A stretch of 64,000 bases of DNA from Variovorax paradoxus. GTDB taxonomy: Bacteria > Pseudomonadota > Gammaproteobacteria > Burkholderiales > Burkholderiaceae_C. The notes under the pieces were generated by a model. It saw only the letters and a list, made by a program, of their open reading frames with translations, had not been told where the DNA came from and made no database searches. Where the stretch lies: assembly GCF_030815855.1 (NCBI RefSeq), contig NZ_JAUSXG010000001.1:5580001-5644000 (forward strand), given 5' to 3'. Below are positions 18,041 through 26,319 of this stretch, one piece after another (position 1 is the first letter of the stretch; each line of letters starts with the position of its first letter). The position numbers were made by a program, and so were the translations under genes.

Positions 18041-18946
18041 ATGAATCTGACACTGCGCCAATTGCGTGCCTTCGCTGCCGTGGCCGAAACGGGCAGCTTC
18101 ACCGCCGCGGCGCAGCAGCTGCATCTCACGCAGTCGGCGCTCAGCGTGCTGGTGCGCGAGCTCGAACGCGAAATGGGCGTGCAACTGCTCGACCGCCACA
18201 CGCGGCGCGTGCAGGTCTCGGAAGCCGGGCGCGAGTTCCTGCCTTCCGTGCACCGCCTGCTCGGCGATCTGACGAGCGCGGTCGCCGGCGTCACGGATTT
18301 GCGTGACAAGAAGAAAGGACTGTTGCGTCTTGCAGCGCCGCAACTCATGGCCTGCACGCTGATGCCGCGCGTGATCGCGCTCTACCGCGAGGCCTACCCC
18401 GAGGTCGAGGTGCGCCTGGCCGACACGCTTCCCGAGCACCTGCTGGCGGGCGTGATGAGCGGAGACGTGGAACTCGCGGTGGGGCAGGACGTGGCGGTCG
18501 ATGCCGCCATCGAACGCCGCACGCTGTTTCGCGACCGCCACTGGCTGATCTGCCCGCCCGGCCACGCCTTCGCGAAGCGCCGCAAGGTGCGCTGGCATGA
18601 GCTCGAGCCGTACACCTTCATCGCGCCCACGCGCGACTTCCGCCAGCGCGTGCTGCCCGAACTGGCCCCGACGGAGCGCGACTACATGCTGCGCCCCGGC
18701 ACGCAGGAGGTGTCGTACATGACCACGGCGCTCGGCATGGTCGCCTCGGGGCTGGGGCTCACCGTCTGCCCGACCTATTCCGCGCCGCTGGTGCGTGCCC
18801 ACGGACTGCAGATGGTGCGGCTGGAGTCACCGGATTTCCATCGCGAGGTGTGCATCTACAGCGCGGCGCGGCGCACGCTTTCGCCTGCCGCCGCGAGCTT
18901 TGTCGAGATCCTCGAGCGATTTGCCAAGGCGCAGCAAAAGGGCTGA
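18041..18946 (+). CDS. LysR-family transcriptional regulator
   Basis: A 301-residue LysR regulator. The N-terminal winged helix is typical (LRQLRAFAAVAETGSFTAAAQQLHLTQSALSVLVRELE), followed by a periplasmic-binding-like effector domain from about residue 90 (GLLRLAAPQLMACTLMPRVI). It is divergent from the catabolic operon, the classic arrangement in which the regulator controls that operon in response to a pathway intermediate. An inverted repeat lies nine bases before its start. The effector is unknown; an aromatic acid would fit the neighbours. Confidence 0.93.
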   Translation: MNLTLRQLRAFAAVAETGSFTAAAQQLHLTQSALSVLVRELEREMGVQLLDRHTRRVQVSEAGREFLPSVHRLLGDLTSAVAGVTDLRDKKKGLLRLAAPQLMACTLMPRVIALYREAYPEVEVRLADTLPEHLLAGVMSGDVELAVGQDVAVDAAIERRTLFRDRHWLICPPGHAFAKRRKVRWHELEPYTFIAPTRDFRQRVLPELAPTERDYMLRPGTQEVSYMTTALGMVASGLGLTVCPTYSAPLVRAHGLQMVRLESPDFHREVCIYSAARRTLSPAAASFVEILERFAKAQQKG

Positions 18947-19036
18947 AAAGCATCGGGAGGCCGCAAGAGGCGCGCAGAGCGGCCGCGGGCCGAAACCTAC
19001 AATGCAAGGCGACCTGTCCACCACCACATCCAGACC

Positions 19037-20230
19037 ATGAACGTCATTCGATTCACCGACCTCTGCGCGCAGGGCAAGGCCGCCGGCCAGCGCGTCTTCA
19101 TCCGTGCCGACCTCAACGTGCCGCAGGACGACGCAGGCAACATCACCGAAGACACGCGCATCCGCGCCTCGGTGCCCTGCATCCAGCTGGCGCTCGACGC
19201 CGGCGCCGCCGTGATGGTCACCTCGCACCTGGGCCGCCCGACCGAGGGCGAGTTCAAGCCCGAAGACTCGCTCGCCCCCGTGGCCAAGCGCCTGGGCGAG
19301 CTGCTGGGCCGCGAGGTTCCGGTGGTGGCCAATTGGGTCGACGGCGTCGACGTGAAGCCCGGCCAGCTCGTGCTGCTCGAGAACTGCCGCGTCAACAAGG
19401 GCGAGAAGAAGAACGACGAAGCGCTGGCGCGCAAGCTCGCCGCGCTCACCGACATCTACGTGAACGACGCCTTCGGCACCGCCCACCGCGCCGAAGCCAC
19501 CACCTACGGCATTGCGCAGTTCGCCAAGATCGCCGCGGCCGGCCCGCTGCTCGCAGCCGAGCTCGACGCCATCTCCAAGGCGCTGGCCCTGCCCAAGCGG
19601 CCGCTGGTGGCCATCGTCGCGGGTTCCAAGGTGAGCACCAAGCTCACCATCCTCAAGAGCCTGTCGGCCAACGTCGACCAGCTGATCGTCGGCGGCGGCA
19701 TCGCGAATACCTTCATGCTCGCGGCCGGCCTCAAGATCGGCAAGTCGCTGGCCGAGCCCGACCTGATCGACCAGGCCAAGGCGGTGATCGAATCCATGCG
19801 CGCGCGCGGCGCCGATGTGCCGATTCCGGTGGACGTGGTCACGGCCAAGACCTTCGCGGCCGACGCACCCGCCACGGTCAAGGGCGCGAGCGACGTGGCC
19901 GACGACGACCTCATTCTCGACATCGGCCCCCGGACGGCCGCGATCCTTTCCGCGCAACTGCGCGAAGCCGGCACCATCGTCTGGAACGGCCCGGTGGGCG
20001 TGTTCGAGTTCGACGCCTTCGCGGGCGGCACCAAGGCCATCGCCCAGGCCATCGCCGAAAGCAGCGCGTTCTCGATTGCCGGCGGCGGCGACACGCTCGC
20101 GGCCATCGCGAAGTACGGTATCGAGAAGCAAGTCGGCTACATCTCGACCGGCGGCGGCGCCTTCCTCGAGGTGCTCGAAGGCAAGACGCTTCCGGCGTTC
20201 GAGATTCTCGCCAAGCGTGCCGCGGGCTGA
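19037..20230 (+). CDS. pgk: Phosphoglycerate kinase
   Basis: Converts 1,3-bisphosphoglycerate and ADP to 3-phosphoglycerate and ATP. The 397-residue protein has the conserved [13 protein letters not shown] segment, [28 protein letters not shown], the hinge [17 protein letters not shown], and the nucleotide-binding end with GGGDTLAAI and [18 protein letters not shown]. The ATG at 19037 gives the usual length. A TACAAT hexamer (18998-19003) could be a -10 element, although no good -35 sits before it. pyk follows on the same strand after 84 bases. Confidence 0.98.
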   Translation: MNVIRFTDLCAQGKAAGQRVFIRADLNVPQDDAGNITEDTRIRASVPCIQLALDAGAAVMVTSHLGRPTEGEFKPEDSLAPVAKRLGELLGREVPVVANWVDGVDVKPGQLVLLENCRVNKGEKKNDEALARKLAALTDIYVNDAFGTAHRAEATTYGIAQFAKIAAAGPLLAAELDAISKALALPKRPLVAIVAGSKVSTKLTILKSLSANVDQLIVGGGIANTFMLAAGLKIGKSLAEPDLIDQAKAVIESMRARGADVPIPVDVVTAKTFAADAPATVKGASDVADDDLILDIGPRTAAILSAQLREAGTIVWNGPVGVFEFDAFAGGTKAIAQAIAESSAFSIAGGGDTLAAIAKYGIEKQVGYISTGGGAFLEVLEGKTLPAFEILAKRAAG

Positions 20231-20314
20231 TTTTCAGCGCCTGCCCGCCGCGTCTACTTCCTGTGGACGCGTAAAGTGTATACAGTAGCGAATACAAAAA
20301 TGGAGACAAGCTCA

Positions 20315-21763
20315 ATGATCACGGACCGCCTTCCCCGCCACGCCACCAAGATCGTCGCCACGCTCGGCCCGGCGTCCAATACGCCCGAGCTGCTGGAGCA
20401 GATGATCCTGAACAAGGTCAGCGTGGTGCGGCTCAACTTCAGCCACGGCACGGCGCAGGACCACATCGACCGCGCCGCCATGGTGCGGGAGGCGGCGCGC
20501 AAGATCGGCCGCGAAGTGGCGATCATGGCCGACCTGCAGGGCCCGAAGATCCGTGTCGGCAAGTTCGCGCAGGGCAAGGTCTGGCTCGAGCCCGGCGCCA
20601 AGTTCGTGCTCGACGCTTCGCGCACCGAGCCCGGCGATACCGATGCGGTCGGCCTCGACTACAAGGACCTGCCGCGCGACGTGCGCCCCGGCGACAGGCT
20701 GCTGCTGAACGACGGCCTCATCGTGCTCACGGTCGACGCGGTGCGCGGCGAAGCGGTGCACACCACCGTGAAGCTGGGCGGCGAGCTCTCCAACAACAAG
20801 GGCATCAACAAGCAGGGCGGCGGCCTCACGGCGCCGGCGCTCACCGCCAAGGACATGGAAGACATCAAGACCGCGATGAGCTTCCAGGCCGACTACGTGG
20901 CGGTGAGCTTTCCGAAGAACGCCACCGACATGGAAATGGCGCGCCAGCTGTGCAACGTGGCTGCGGCCGAATACGGCCACAAGCCGGGCCTCATCGCGAA
21001 GATCGAGCGTGCCGAGGCCATTCCCAAGCTGGAGGAAATCCTGCGCGCGAGCGACGGCATCATGGTGGCCCGCGGCGACCTGGCCGTCGAGGTGGGCAAC
21101 GCCGCCGTGCCGGCGCTGCAGAAGAAAATGATCCGCATGGCGCGCGACATGGACAAGGTGGTGATCACCGCGACCCAGATGATGGAGTCGATGATCACCA
21201 ACCCCGTGCCCACCCGCGCCGAGGTGAGCGACGTGGCCAACGCCGTGCTCGACGGCACCGATGCCGTGATGCTCTCGGCCGAAACCGCCTCGGGCCGCTA
21301 CCCGCTCGAAACCGTGCAGGAGATGAGCCGCATCTGCGAAGCCGCCGAAATCGCGGAAGACAAGACGCTCGACGCCGACTTCAGCGGCAAGACCTACAGC
21401 CGCATCGACCAGTCGATTGCGATGGGCGCACTGTTTACCGCCCACCATCTGGGCGCCAAGGCCATCGTGGCGCTCACCGAGTCGGGCTCCACCCCGCTGT
21501 GGATGAGCCGCCACCGCGCGCACATTCCGATGTACGCGCTGACCTCGCGCCTGGCCACGCAGCGCAAGATGGCGCTCTACCGCAACGTGCGCCCCCTGCT
21601 GATGGACTCCGAGAGCGACCGCGACACCGCGCTCCAGCAGGCCGAAGACCACCTGAAGAAGCGCGGCATCGTGCAGACCGGCGACGTCTACGCCATCACC
21701 TGCGGCGAGCCGATGGGCGCGCCGGGCGGCACCAACATGCTGAAGATCTGCCGAGTCAGCTAG
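20315..21763 (+). CDS. pyk: Pyruvate kinase
   Basis: Makes pyruvate and ATP from phosphoenolpyruvate. I place the start at ATG 20315, nine bases after GGAG, which gives 482 residues; another ATG at 20300 lacks a ribosome binding site. Motifs: RHATKIVATLGPAS, VRLNFSHGT, IMADLQGPKIRVG, the active-site stretch ending LIAKIERAEAIPKLEEI, MVARGDLAVEVG and TQMMESMITNPVPTRAEVSDVANAV, then the C-terminal effector domain. It sits with pgk and, beyond acdS/acdR, fba, forming a glycolytic cluster. An intergenic repeat element begins 12 bases after the stop. Confidence 0.98.
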   Translation: MITDRLPRHATKIVATLGPASNTPELLEQMILNKVSVVRLNFSHGTAQDHIDRAAMVREAARKIGREVAIMADLQGPKIRVGKFAQGKVWLEPGAKFVLDASRTEPGDTDAVGLDYKDLPRDVRPGDRLLLNDGLIVLTVDAVRGEAVHTTVKLGGELSNNKGINKQGGGLTAPALTAKDMEDIKTAMSFQADYVAVSFPKNATDMEMARQLCNVAAAEYGHKPGLIAKIERAEAIPKLEEILRASDGIMVARGDLAVEVGNAAVPALQKKMIRMARDMDKVVITATQMMESMITNPVPTRAEVSDVANAVLDGTDAVMLSAETASGRYPLETVQEMSRICEAAEIAEDKTLDADFSGKTYSRIDQSIAMGALFTAHHLGAKAIVALTESGSTPLWMSRHRAHIPMYALTSRLATQRKMALYRNVRPLLMDSESDRDTALQQAEDHLKKRGIVQTGDVYAITCGEPMGAPGGTNMLKICRVS

Positions 21764-21774
21764 GCACACTCCCA

Positions 21775-21863
21775 GTCTTCGCGCACTTCGTGTCGCTACG
21801 CCCACCCCCCCCCTCGCCGGGGGCAACACCAGCGGCCCGGCAAAGGCGGTTCCGCGGTGTTCC
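21775..21863 (+). repeat. Interspersed intergenic repeat, copy A
   Basis: This 89-base element closely matches 42321-42403 (copy B). Shared parts include GTCTTCGCGCACTTCGTGTC, a C-run facing a G-run, and GGCAACACCAGCGG with its partner TTCCGCGGTGTTCC. The right half can fold as a long hairpin: AACACC and GCGG pair with CCGC and GGTGTT, with an inner CCGGC/GCCGG arm that is imperfect in this copy. It fills the gap between the convergent pyk and acdS stops, so it may also serve as a bidirectional terminator. No ORF is carried. Confidence 0.85.
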
Positions 21864-21868
21864 TGGAG

Positions 21869-22885
21869 CTAGCCGTTACGGAATAAGAAGCTGTAGGCAT
21901 TCAGGGCGGGCACTCCGCCCAGGTGCGCGTACAGCACCTTCGAGCCCGGCGGGAATTCACCCAGCCGCACCTTCTCGATCATGCCGTGCATCGACTTGCC
22001 CTCGTACACGGGGTCCGTCAGCATGCCTTCGAGCCGCGCGCAGAGGCGAATTGCTTCCAGCGTGCCTTCGTTCGGCAGGCCGTATTCGGGGCCGCCGAAG
22101 CGGCGGTCGAGCACCACGTCTTTCTCGGTGATGTCGCGGCCCAGTTCGACCAGTTCGGCCGTGCCCTTGGCAATGCGCACGATCTGCTCGAAGGTCTGCT
22201 GCGGCTTGGCCGAGGCGTCGATGCCGATCACGCGGTCGGCCCGGCCGTCGGCCGCGAAGCCCACCACCATGCCGGCCTGCGTGCTGCCCGTGACCGAGCA
22301 GGTCACGATGTAGTCGAACTTGAAGCCCAGCTCGGCTTCCTGCTGCCGCACTTCTTCGGCAAAGCCCACGAAGCCCAGACCGCCGCGCGGATGCTCCGAG
22401 CAGCCGGCCGGAATCGGAAAGGGCTTGCCGCCGGCCTTGCGCACGTCGGCCATCGCCTGTTCCCAGCTCTTGCGGATGCCGATGTCGAAGCCCGCCGCGT
22501 CGAGCCGCACGTCGGCGCCCAGGATGCGGGACATCTCGATGTTACCGACGCGGTCGTACACCGCGTCGGAATAGTTGACCCAGTTCTCCTGCACCAGCAC
22601 GCACTTCAGGCCCAGGTGTGCGGCCACGGCCGCCACCTGCCGCGTCTGGTTCGACTGGATGCCGCCGATCGACACCAGCGTGTCGTAGCCGCCCTCGAGC
22701 GCCTCGGGAATCAGGTATTCGAGCTTGCGCGTCTTGTTGCCGCCGAAGGCGAGGCCGCTGTTGCAGTCCTCGCGCTTGGCGTACAGCTCGACCTCGCCGC
22801 CCAGGTGGGCGCTCAAGCGCTTGAGCGGATGGATCGGCGTGGGGCCGAAGGTGAGTGCGTGGCGGGGAAATTTCTTCAGGTTCAT
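21869..22885 (-). CDS. acdS: 1-aminocyclopropane-1-carboxylate (ACC) deaminase
   Basis: A PLP enzyme that splits ACC, the plant ethylene precursor, into ammonia and 2-oxobutanoate, giving the bacterium nitrogen and lowering plant ethylene. The ATG at 22885, eight bases after a GGAG site, gives exactly 338 residues, the family length. The PLP lysine is Lys51 (FGGNKTRK) and Ser78 ([10 protein letters not shown]) is in place. Glu295 (YEGKS) and Leu322 (AHLGG), the residues that separate true ACC deaminases from D-cysteine desulfhydrases, are both present. It is divergent from its Lrp-type regulator acdR, as in other rhizosphere proteobacteria. Confidence 0.97.
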   Translation of the reverse strand: MNLKKFPRHALTFGPTPIHPLKRLSAHLGGEVELYAKREDCNSGLAFGGNKTRKLEYLIPEALEGGYDTLVSIGGIQSNQTRQVAAVAAHLGLKCVLVQENWVNYSDAVYDRVGNIEMSRILGADVRLDAAGFDIGIRKSWEQAMADVRKAGGKPFPIPAGCSEHPRGGLGFVGFAEEVRQQEAELGFKFDYIVTCSVTGSTQAGMVVGFAADGRADRVIGIDASAKPQQTFEQIVRIAKGTAELVELGRDITEKDVVLDRRFGGPEYGLPNEGTLEAIRLCARLEGMLTDPVYEGKSMHGMIEKVRLGEFPPGSKVLYAHLGGVPALNAYSFLFRNG

Positions 22886-23034
22886 CGATGCGCTCCAGAG
22901 AAGGAAATTGGAAGGAGGAGTGACATCGATCGTAGAAAGAAGGCGCCGAAACGTGGTTGCAAACTTTGGTGGAAATGCGAGCGAAAAAAAGACAAGATCG
23001 CCGGATCGAAGGGTTTTGGTTTGCAAAGGAAGAG
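22886..23034. promoter_or_regulatory. acdS/acdR divergent regulatory region
   Basis: This 149-base AT-richer interval separates acdS from acdR. It contains two related TTGCAAA stretches, one in GGTTGCAAACTTTGG and one in GGTTTGCAAAGG just before acdR, plus a pair of ATCGAT-like sites (near 22883 and 22927). Lrp-family regulators bind such repeated AT-rich elements, and AcdR is known in other species to control acdS from this position. Individual promoter hexamers are not certain. Confidence 0.55.
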
Positions 23035-23562
23035 ATGAGCACAACAAAGTTGCGTACGACGCCGGCGCGAGGGGCGAGAGGCGTGCAAGTGGCCGAAGCG
23101 CCGCTGGAACTCGACCGCACCGACCGCGCCATCCTGCGCGCGCTGCAGCGCGACGCCTCGGTGTCGAACGTGGCCTTGGCGGCCAAGGTCAATCTCAGCG
23201 CGCCCGCCTGCCTGCGCCGTGTGGAGCGGCTCAAGGCCGCGGGGCTCATCAAGGGCATCGTGGCGCTGCTCGATGCCGATGCACTCGAACTCGGCATGCT
23301 GGTGATGATCGGCGTGGTGCTCGACCGCTCCACGCCCGACTCCTTCGCCGACTTCGAAAAGGCGGCGCAGAAGGTGTCCGGCTGCCTCGAATGCCACGTG
23401 GTCACGGGCGAGTTCGACTACTTCATGCTCGTGCGCACGCGTGACAACGACAGCTTCAACCGGCTGCATGCGGAGCAGCTGCTGTACTTGCCCGGCGTGC
23501 GGCAGATCCGGACTTTCGTGGTGCTCAAGCAGGTGCTGTCGACCACGCAGCTGCCGATCTAG
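23035..23562 (+). CDS. acdR: Lrp/AsnC-family regulator of ACC deaminase
   Basis: The ATG at 23035, preceded by AAGGAAG, gives 175 residues. An N-terminal helix-turn-helix ([19 protein letters not shown], then [19 protein letters not shown]) is followed by the Lrp ligand-binding (RAM) domain with [16 protein letters not shown] and [18 protein letters not shown]. It is divergent from acdS. By homology it should be the AcdR activator that responds to ACC and leucine; this has been shown in other bacteria, not here. The N-terminal 20 residues before the helix-turn-helix are Arg/Thr-rich and not conserved in the family. Confidence 0.92.
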   Translation: MSTTKLRTTPARGARGVQVAEAPLELDRTDRAILRALQRDASVSNVALAAKVNLSAPACLRRVERLKAAGLIKGIVALLDADALELGMLVMIGVVLDRSTPDSFADFEKAAQKVSGCLECHVVTGEFDYFMLVRTRDNDSFNRLHAEQLLYLPGVRQIRTFVVLKQVLSTTQLPI

Positions 23563-23697
23563 GGGCGACCGCCGCTGCTTGCGTCATTCCCTTGGGGTAC
23601 CTGTCAGTGCCGTCCCACAAGGGGGCTCGATAGAATTGCGGCAGTTTTCTCTCGTCTTTCCGCCTTCTTTTTCCCTTATTTCCGCGAGGTATTTCCC

Positions 23698-24762
23698 ATG
23701 GCACTCGTCTCGATGCGCGAACTGCTGGACCACGCAGCCGCCAACGGCTACGGCATTCCGGCCTTCAACGTCAACAACCTCGAACAGGTCCAGGCCGTCA
23801 TGGAGGCCGCCAAGGAAGCCGGCGCGCCCGTCATCCTGCAGGCCAGCGCCGGTGCCCGCAAATACGCCGGCGAAGCCTTCATCAAGCACCTGATCCAGGC
23901 CGCGATCGAGCAGTACCCGAACATTCCGCTCGTGATGCACCAGGACCACGGCCAGAACCCGGACGTCTGCAAGGGCGCCATCGACCTGGGCTTCAGCTCG
24001 GTGATGATGGACGGCTCGCTCGAGGCCGACGGCAAGACCATCGCCAGCTACGACTACAACGTCGACGTCACCAAGAAGGTGTCGGACATGGCCCACCGCC
24101 TGGGCGTGACGGTCGAAGGCGAGCTCGGCTGCCTCGGCTCGCTCGAAACCATGAAGGGCGACAAGGAAGACGGCCACGGCACCGACGACACCATGACGCG
24201 CGAGCAGCTGCTGACCGACCCCGAGCAGGCCGCCGACTTCGTCAAGCGCACCCAGATCGACGCGCTGGCCATTGCCATCGGCACCAGCCACGGCGCCTAC
24301 AAGTTCACGCGCGAGCCCACCGGCGACATCCTGGCGATCGACCGCATCAAGGAAATCCACCGCCGCATTCCCAACACCCACCTGGTGATGCACGGCTCGT
24401 CGAGCGTGCCGCAGGAACTGCTGGCGATCATTCGCCAGTACGGCGGCAACATGAAGGAAACCTACGGCGTTCCCGTCAAGGAAATCCAGGAAGCCATCAA
24501 GCACGGCGTGCGCAAGATCAACATCGACACCGACATCCGCCTGGCCATGACCGGCGCGGTGCGCAAGTTCCTGGCCGAGAACCCCGAGAAGTTCGACGCC
24601 CGCGAATGGCTCAAGCCCGCGCGCGAAGCCGCCAAGCTGATCTGCAAGCAGCGCTACATCGAGTTCGGCTGCGAAGGCCAGGGCGCCAAGATCAAGGGCG
24701 ACACGCTGCAGGTCGTTGCCGCCAAGTACGCCAAGGGCGAGTTGGCCCAGGAAGTGGTCTGA
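23698..24762 (+). CDS. fba: Class II fructose-bisphosphate aldolase
   Basis: Zinc-dependent aldolase interconverting fructose 1,6-bisphosphate and the triose phosphates. The 354-residue sequence matches the Calvin-cycle/type B subgroup found in beta-proteobacteria: [41 protein letters not shown] with the zinc His, [12 protein letters not shown], and [17 protein letters not shown]. The second zinc His lies in [20 protein letters not shown] site precedes the ATG by seven or eight bases. A strong terminator follows. Confidence 0.98.
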   Translation: MALVSMRELLDHAAANGYGIPAFNVNNLEQVQAVMEAAKEAGAPVILQASAGARKYAGEAFIKHLIQAAIEQYPNIPLVMHQDHGQNPDVCKGAIDLGFSSVMMDGSLEADGKTIASYDYNVDVTKKVSDMAHRLGVTVEGELGCLGSLETMKGDKEDGHGTDDTMTREQLLTDPEQAADFVKRTQIDALAIAIGTSHGAYKFTREPTGDILAIDRIKEIHRRIPNTHLVMHGSSSVPQELLAIIRQYGGNMKETYGVPVKEIQEAIKHGVRKINIDTDIRLAMTGAVRKFLAENPEKFDAREWLKPAREAAKLICKQRYIEFGCEGQGAKIKGDTLQVVAAKYAKGELAQEVV

Positions 24763-24783
24763 AACTTTCCTTGCGATTCGAAG

Positions 24784-24807
24784 GCCACCGTTCGCGGTGG
24801 CTTTTTT
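24784..24807 (+). terminator. Intrinsic terminator after fba
   Basis: GCCACCG (24784-24790), a TTCG tetraloop and CGGTGGC (24795-24801) form a perfect 7-bp hairpin followed by six T. This is a textbook rho-independent terminator, placed 21 bases after the fba stop and 52 before purC. Confidence 0.92.
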
Positions 24808-24859
24808 CTGCGCGCACAATCCGTTTCCCACGTCATCCGTTTCTCATCGCATCTGCCTC

Positions 24860-25765
24860 ATGACCACCGTCCACACCTCTTCCATCCAGAGCCTGCCCCT
24901 GCTTGCGCGCGGCAAGGTGCGCGACAACTACGCCGTGGGCGAAGACCGCATCCTGATGGTCGCGAGCGACCGGCTCAGCGCCTTCGACGTGATCATGGGC
25001 GAACCGATTCCGGGCAAGGGCGAGATCCTGACGCAAATGGCGCTGTGGTGGTTCGACCGGCTCGGCCAGCTGTGCCCCAACCACCTGACCGGCGACGCTC
25101 CTGAAAGCGTGGTCACGGCCGACGAGGTGCCGCAGGTCACGGGCCGCTCGATGCTGGTCAAGCGCCTGACGCCGATTCCGGTCGAGGCGGTAGTGCGCGG
25201 CTACCTGGCCGGCAGCGGCTGGAAGGAATACCAGGAAAGCCGCTCTGTCTGCGGCGTGCCGCTGCCCGAAGGGCTCACCAACGCCAGCAAGCTGCCGCGC
25301 CCGATCTTCACGCCCGCCGCCAAGGCCGCGGCCGGCGAGCACGACGAGAACATCAGCTATGACCGCGTGGTCGAGATCGTCGGCCCCAAGCTGGCGCAGC
25401 AGATCCGCGAAACCAGCCTGGAGATCTACGAAACGGCCGCGCAGATTGCGCTGACCAAGGGAATGATCATTGCCGACACCAAGTTCGAGTTCGGCCTGGA
25501 CGAAGCCGGCACGCTGGTGCTGATGGACGAAGTGCTGACGCCCGACAGTTCGCGCTACTGGCCGGTCGAGGGCTACCAGGCCGCGCTGGCCGCCGGCGCC
25601 AATCCGCCGAGCTACGACAAGCAGTTCGTGCGCGACTGGCTCGAAGCCACCAAGATCAACGGCAAGCCGTGGGACAAGACGCCGCCGGCGCCGCGGCTGC
25701 CGGCCGAGGTGATCGAGAAGACCGCGGCCAAGTACCGCGAAGCGCTGGAACGCCTCACCGGCTGA
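24860..25765 (+). CDS. purC: SAICAR synthase (phosphoribosylaminoimidazole-succinocarboxamide synthase)
   Basis: Joins aspartate to CAIR in purine synthesis, step seven of the pathway. The 301-residue protein has the N-terminal [30 protein letters not shown], the ATP-binding region, [16 protein letters not shown] and the late [13 protein letters not shown] with the conserved acidic and Arg residues. Its length fits the longer bacterial/fungal form rather than the short E. coli form. The ATG at 24860 lacks a strong ribosome binding site. It is separated from fba by a terminator, and purE and purK lie 3.3 kb downstream. Confidence 0.97.
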   Translation: MTTVHTSSIQSLPLLARGKVRDNYAVGEDRILMVASDRLSAFDVIMGEPIPGKGEILTQMALWWFDRLGQLCPNHLTGDAPESVVTADEVPQVTGRSMLVKRLTPIPVEAVVRGYLAGSGWKEYQESRSVCGVPLPEGLTNASKLPRPIFTPAAKAAAGEHDENISYDRVVEIVGPKLAQQIRETSLEIYETAAQIALTKGMIIADTKFEFGLDEAGTLVLMDEVLTPDSSRYWPVEGYQAALAAGANPPSYDKQFVRDWLEATKINGKPWDKTPPAPRLPAEVIEKTAAKYREALERLTG

Positions 25766-25767
25766 GG

Positions 25768-25797
25768 AAAAGCAAAAGCGGCCCTCCCGCCGGCCGC
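25768..25797 (-). terminator. Candidate terminator of the META lipoprotein gene
   Basis: On the minus strand GCGGCC (25797-25792), an eight-base loop and GGCCGC (25783-25778) form a 6-bp stem followed by TTTTGCTTTT. It lies between the convergent stops of purC and the lipoprotein gene; the T-rich tail is on the minus-strand side, so it should stop the latter. Confidence 0.5.
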
Positions 25798-25802
25798 CGA
25801 CC

Positions 25803-26255
25803 TCAGCGGCTCGCCGAGTTCAAGGTCGCCACGGTCCGCCCGCTCGCGTCGAGCAGCGCGAGTTGTCCCGGCCCGGCGAGCCGATAGCTCGCGGTGGTCT
25901 GCAGCGCCGAAATGAACTGCGCTTCGTTGGCGCCGCGCACCGGGTCCGTGCAGGCCATGCGGGTTGAAGCCAACTGGCCGATGCGCAGCGTGATGCCGCT
26001 GCGCGTGAACGAACCCGACACGCGGTTGCAACCGCCCGATCCGCTGACGCGGCCGCTGTTGCGGTCGAACTGGATTTGCGCATCGCTGCCGGGCGCCACG
26101 GGCTCGTTGCCCAGCTGCACGAGGCGCCACACCGGCCCCTCGATCGGCTCGTCGAGGCTGATGCCGCTGCCGCAACCGGACAGCGCTGCGCCCAGAATGA
26201 CGGTCGCTAGAACGGGAAGCGCGAGACGGGCGCTGTGGCGGGCGAGAAAACGCAT
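25803..26255 (-). CDS. META-domain (HslJ-like) lipoprotein
   Basis: The ATG at 26255, behind an AAGGA site, gives 150 residues. The signal sequence ends with ALSGC, so a lipidated cysteine near residue 28 is expected. The rest is a META domain: EGPVWRLVQLGNEPV, then a pattern typical of the fold, FDRNSGRVSGSGGCNRVSG, and ASTRMACTDPVRGANEAQF. The two cysteines at CNRVSG and MACTD are conserved in the family. META/HslJ proteins are linked to heat-shock or stress phenotypes in E. coli, but the molecular role is unknown. It stands alone between purC and hipA, facing purC. Confidence 0.88.
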   Translation of the reverse strand: MRFLARHSARLALPVLATVILGAALSGCGSGISLDEPIEGPVWRLVQLGNEPVAPGSDAQIQFDRNSGRVSGSGGCNRVSGSFTRSGITLRIGQLASTRMACTDPVRGANEAQFISALQTTASYRLAGPGQLALLDASGRTVATLNSASR

Positions 26256-26319
26256 GGCCGGTTTTTCCTTCTTCTCAATTGCAACAAGTTGAATCGCCGC
26301 CATCGTATTCGACGCCGGC

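Noticed and set aside
18975..19003. A full promoter for pgk
   Set aside because: TACAAT is a possible -10 but no -35-like hexamer stands 16-18 bases before it, so I mention it only with the gene.
21869..22885. D-cysteine desulfhydrase as an alternative identity for acdS
   Set aside because: Glu295 and Leu322, diagnostic of ACC deaminase, are both present, and an AcdR-type regulator is divergent.
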